This document shows, piece by piece, positions 5,248 through 6,684 of a DNA stretch of 6,684 nucleotides. The position numbers and the translations under genes are program-made. The DNA comes from Verrucomicrobiota bacterium (GTDB lineage Bacteria > Verrucomicrobiota > Lentisphaeria > Victivallales > Victivallaceae). The notes below the pieces were generated by a model that ran no database searches, had not been told where the DNA came from, and saw only the letters and a program-made list of their open reading frames with translations. The DNA lies in contig JAEWSS010000275.1 of assembly GCA_023459755.1 (NCBI GenBank), forward strand, positions 1-6,684, read 5' to 3'. Numbering within the stretch: position 1 is the stretch's first letter; the number at the start of each line of letters is the position of its first letter.

Positions 5248-6684
5248 ATGACTCAAAATCGAAAAAACGCTCTTCTGCTCGCATTCGCCTGCGCATTCAT
5301 TGTGCTTTTTACATTTTTTTACCGCGGCGGCATCGCCGAACGCGAACTCGACCGCGCCGCAACGGTCACCGGCTGCGACTTTATCCCGTTTACCATCGAA
5401 AGCGGCGTGATCTACGGTCATGTCCGCAAACTGGCCGACGGAAAAACCATTGAACCTCCGCCCGGCGGCGGCGGAAAATCGGCCGAGGAAATCATGTCGC
5501 TCGGCATGGAACGCTTTCTTGCCGCCGGAATCCGGCTGAAACGGCTGTTTACCGGAGTGGATGCGCCGTCGCCGTGGGAGGACGCTCCGGGTGAAACCGG
5601 ATTCATGCGGGCGCAGAACCTGCTCTGGATGTCGCTGCTGCCGTTAACCGTGTTTCTGATCCTGCTGGCTTCCGGCTGTCCGTGGCCGCTGGCAATGGGC
5701 GGAGCGCTGCTGGAGGCGGTGTCGTCGGGCGCCATGGCCCGCTATACCGGCGAGGATCTGGTGAAGGGCAACTTCGGGTTTCCGCTGTTGGCGATGGCGT
5801 TGTTCTGTCAGATCTATTATCTGCGGTCTCCCGGTCGGCTCAAGCTGGCGGCGGCCGCGCTGTTCACCTACTTCGCGGCGGCGAACTGGGATGCGACCCA
5901 GCTCTTTTTCGGTTTCTGGGCGGCGGTGGAGCTTGGCCGGCTGATGTTCGGCGGTGCGCCGGGCGGTCGCGTCCGCGCCGTCTCCTACGCCGCGATTCTG
6001 GCCGGACTGCTGGCGGCGGCCTGTTTTTCTCCCTATGCCCGCGCCCATTCGCTGGCGGCTTCGCCGGTGGTCTGGGTGGTGCTGCCGTGCGCGATCGCAT
6101 TCAATCTCCGGCGTCCGGAAAAGCTGCGGTGGCGTCTGGCGGCGCCTTTGGTTCTGGCGGCGGCGTGGTTCGGAATCGTCCACGGCGGCGGCTATGTGGA
6201 AAACTACAACCATTTTTCGGCGCTGCTGGCGGCGAAGATCCGGTTCCTGAATCAACGGCCGGAGGACCCGTCGCTTCTGACGTTCCCGCAGCGCTACTTG
6301 TGGACGCCGGCTTTACAGTCGTCGAGCTGGCGCGACATGCGGATGATGTTTCCGGTCGCGTTGCCGCTGACCGTGCTGCTGGCGGCGTTTACCGCAATTC
6401 GCCGCCGTGCGTTTTCCGGCTGGAATTTTGCGGCGATGCTGGCGGTCTATTTTCTGATGTTCATACTTTTTTACCGGTTCAGCGTGTTCGCCGCCTACTT
6501 CATGGCGCTGACTCTGCCGCTGGTTCTGGCGGTGTTCTGGCGCGGCGGGTCGCTCAAACTGCGCGGTTGTCTGCTGATACTGCTGTTTGCAGCGGTGATC
6601 TGGGATGGGGCGGCGCGCTTCAGTTTGCGCCGCAGCTGGAATCCGGCGCTTGGAACCGTGGCCGCGCTGGTTGAGTATTTGCGG
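5248..6684 (+). CDS. Multi-pass membrane protein, probable GT-C glycosyltransferase, STT3-like (3' end outside window)
   Basis: A frame starts at the ATG two bases after the rpoN stop and stays open for 479 codons to the window edge. The product has an N-terminal membrane segment (7-25), a long polar loop (about 26-120), then roughly eleven further hydrophobic segments from 124 to 456. This suits GT-C enzymes, which move sugars from lipid carriers outside the cytoplasmic membrane. Possible STT3/AglB/PglB-like points are an acidic residue in the first outer loop (Glu51 in F-T-I-E-S), S-G-A-M-A-R-Y-T-G-E-D (160-170) resembling the R-x-x-A-G-x-x-D segment, N-W-D (213-215) and a loop with H-F-S-A-L-L-A-A-K-I-R-F (322-333). 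These are comparisons from memory; the family is uncertain and another GT-C class is possible. The close spacing implies co-transcription with rpoN. No clear ribosome binding site is seen, so translation may be coupled to rpoN. Confidence 0.72.
   Translation, partial: MTQNRKNALLLAFACAFIVLFTFFYRGGIAERELDRAATVTGCDFIPFTIESGVIYGHVRKLADGKTIEPPPGGGGKSAEEIMSLGMERFLAAGIRLKRLFTGVDAPSPWEDAPGETGFMRAQNLLWMSLLPLTVFLILLASGCPWPLAMGGALLEAVSSGAMARYTGEDLVKGNFGFPLLAMALFCQIYYLRSPGRLKLAAAALFTYFAAANWDATQLFFGFWAAVELGRLMFGGAPGGRVRAVSYAAILAGLLAAACFSPYARAHSLAASPVVWVVLPCAIAFNLRRPEKLRWRLAAPLVLAAAWFGIVHGGGYVENYNHFSALLAAKIRFLNQRPEDPSLLTFPQRYLWTPALQSSSWRDMRMMFPVALPLTVLLAAFTAIRRRAFSGWNFAAMLAVYFLMFILFYRFSVFAAYFMALTLPLVLAVFWRGGSLKLRGCLLILLFAAVIWDGAARFSLRRSWNPALGTVAALVEYLR

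Noticed and set aside
4214..5296. Long minus-strand open frame (360 codons) opposite rpoN
   Set aside because: The plus strand is unmistakably rpoN over the whole stretch. The antisense product is Gly/Ala/Arg-rich with no known features and is explained by high GC at third positions.
5682..6674. Plus-strand open frame (330 codons) in another frame within the membrane-protein gene
   Set aside because: Its product is Arg/Gly-rich without membrane segments. The frame from 5248 gives a regular multi-pass membrane protein and begins right after rpoN.

Overview
The window is a 6.7 kb piece of a bacterial chromosome. Its genes are GC-rich and their flanks AT-rich. It holds four complete genes, one long gene that runs off the right edge, and a probable gene start at the left edge. 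The mix is a zinc-ribbon kinase-like protein, a YycJ-type metallo-hydrolase, RpoN, an STT3-like membrane protein and an LCAT-like lipoprotein, with clear Shine-Dalgarno sites on only some genes. This would fit the Planctomycetes-Verrucomicrobia-Chlamydiae group, perhaps Lentisphaerae. That placement is an inference from gene content only.

Layout from the left: (1) a probable gene start on the minus strand (1-55) with a ribosome binding site and promoter-like boxes; (2) an AT-rich divergent control region (56-157) with an imperfect dyad; (3) a plus-strand LCAT/lipase-like lipoprotein (158-1624); (4) a short convergent gap (1625-1691) with no convincing terminator; (5) a minus-strand pair, in which a YycJ/WalJ-type metallo-beta-lactamase-fold protein (2897-3679) precedes a zinc-ribbon pseudokinase (1692-2846); (6) a divergent promoter region (3680-3790); (7) plus-strand rpoN (3791-5245), followed after 2 bases by a multi-pass membrane protein resembling STT3-type GT-C glycosyltransferases (5248-6684, no stop before the edge).

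How the genes may work together: the YycJ-like gene and the pseudokinase lie head to tail, 50 bases apart, and are probably co-transcribed. rpoN and the membrane protein are so close that co-transcription is very likely. The lipoprotein seems to stand alone. No mobile element, CRISPR array, tRNA or rRNA was seen.

The most notable item is the kinase-like protein. It keeps the kinase fold landmarks and the ATP-site lysine, but has lost the catalytic Asp (HRD to HGG), the metal-binding Asp (DFG to NFR) and the glycine-rich loop. It also carries an N-terminal four-cysteine zinc ribbon and a C-terminal Asp/Asn repeat tail. It is very probably a catalytically dead adaptor or regulator.
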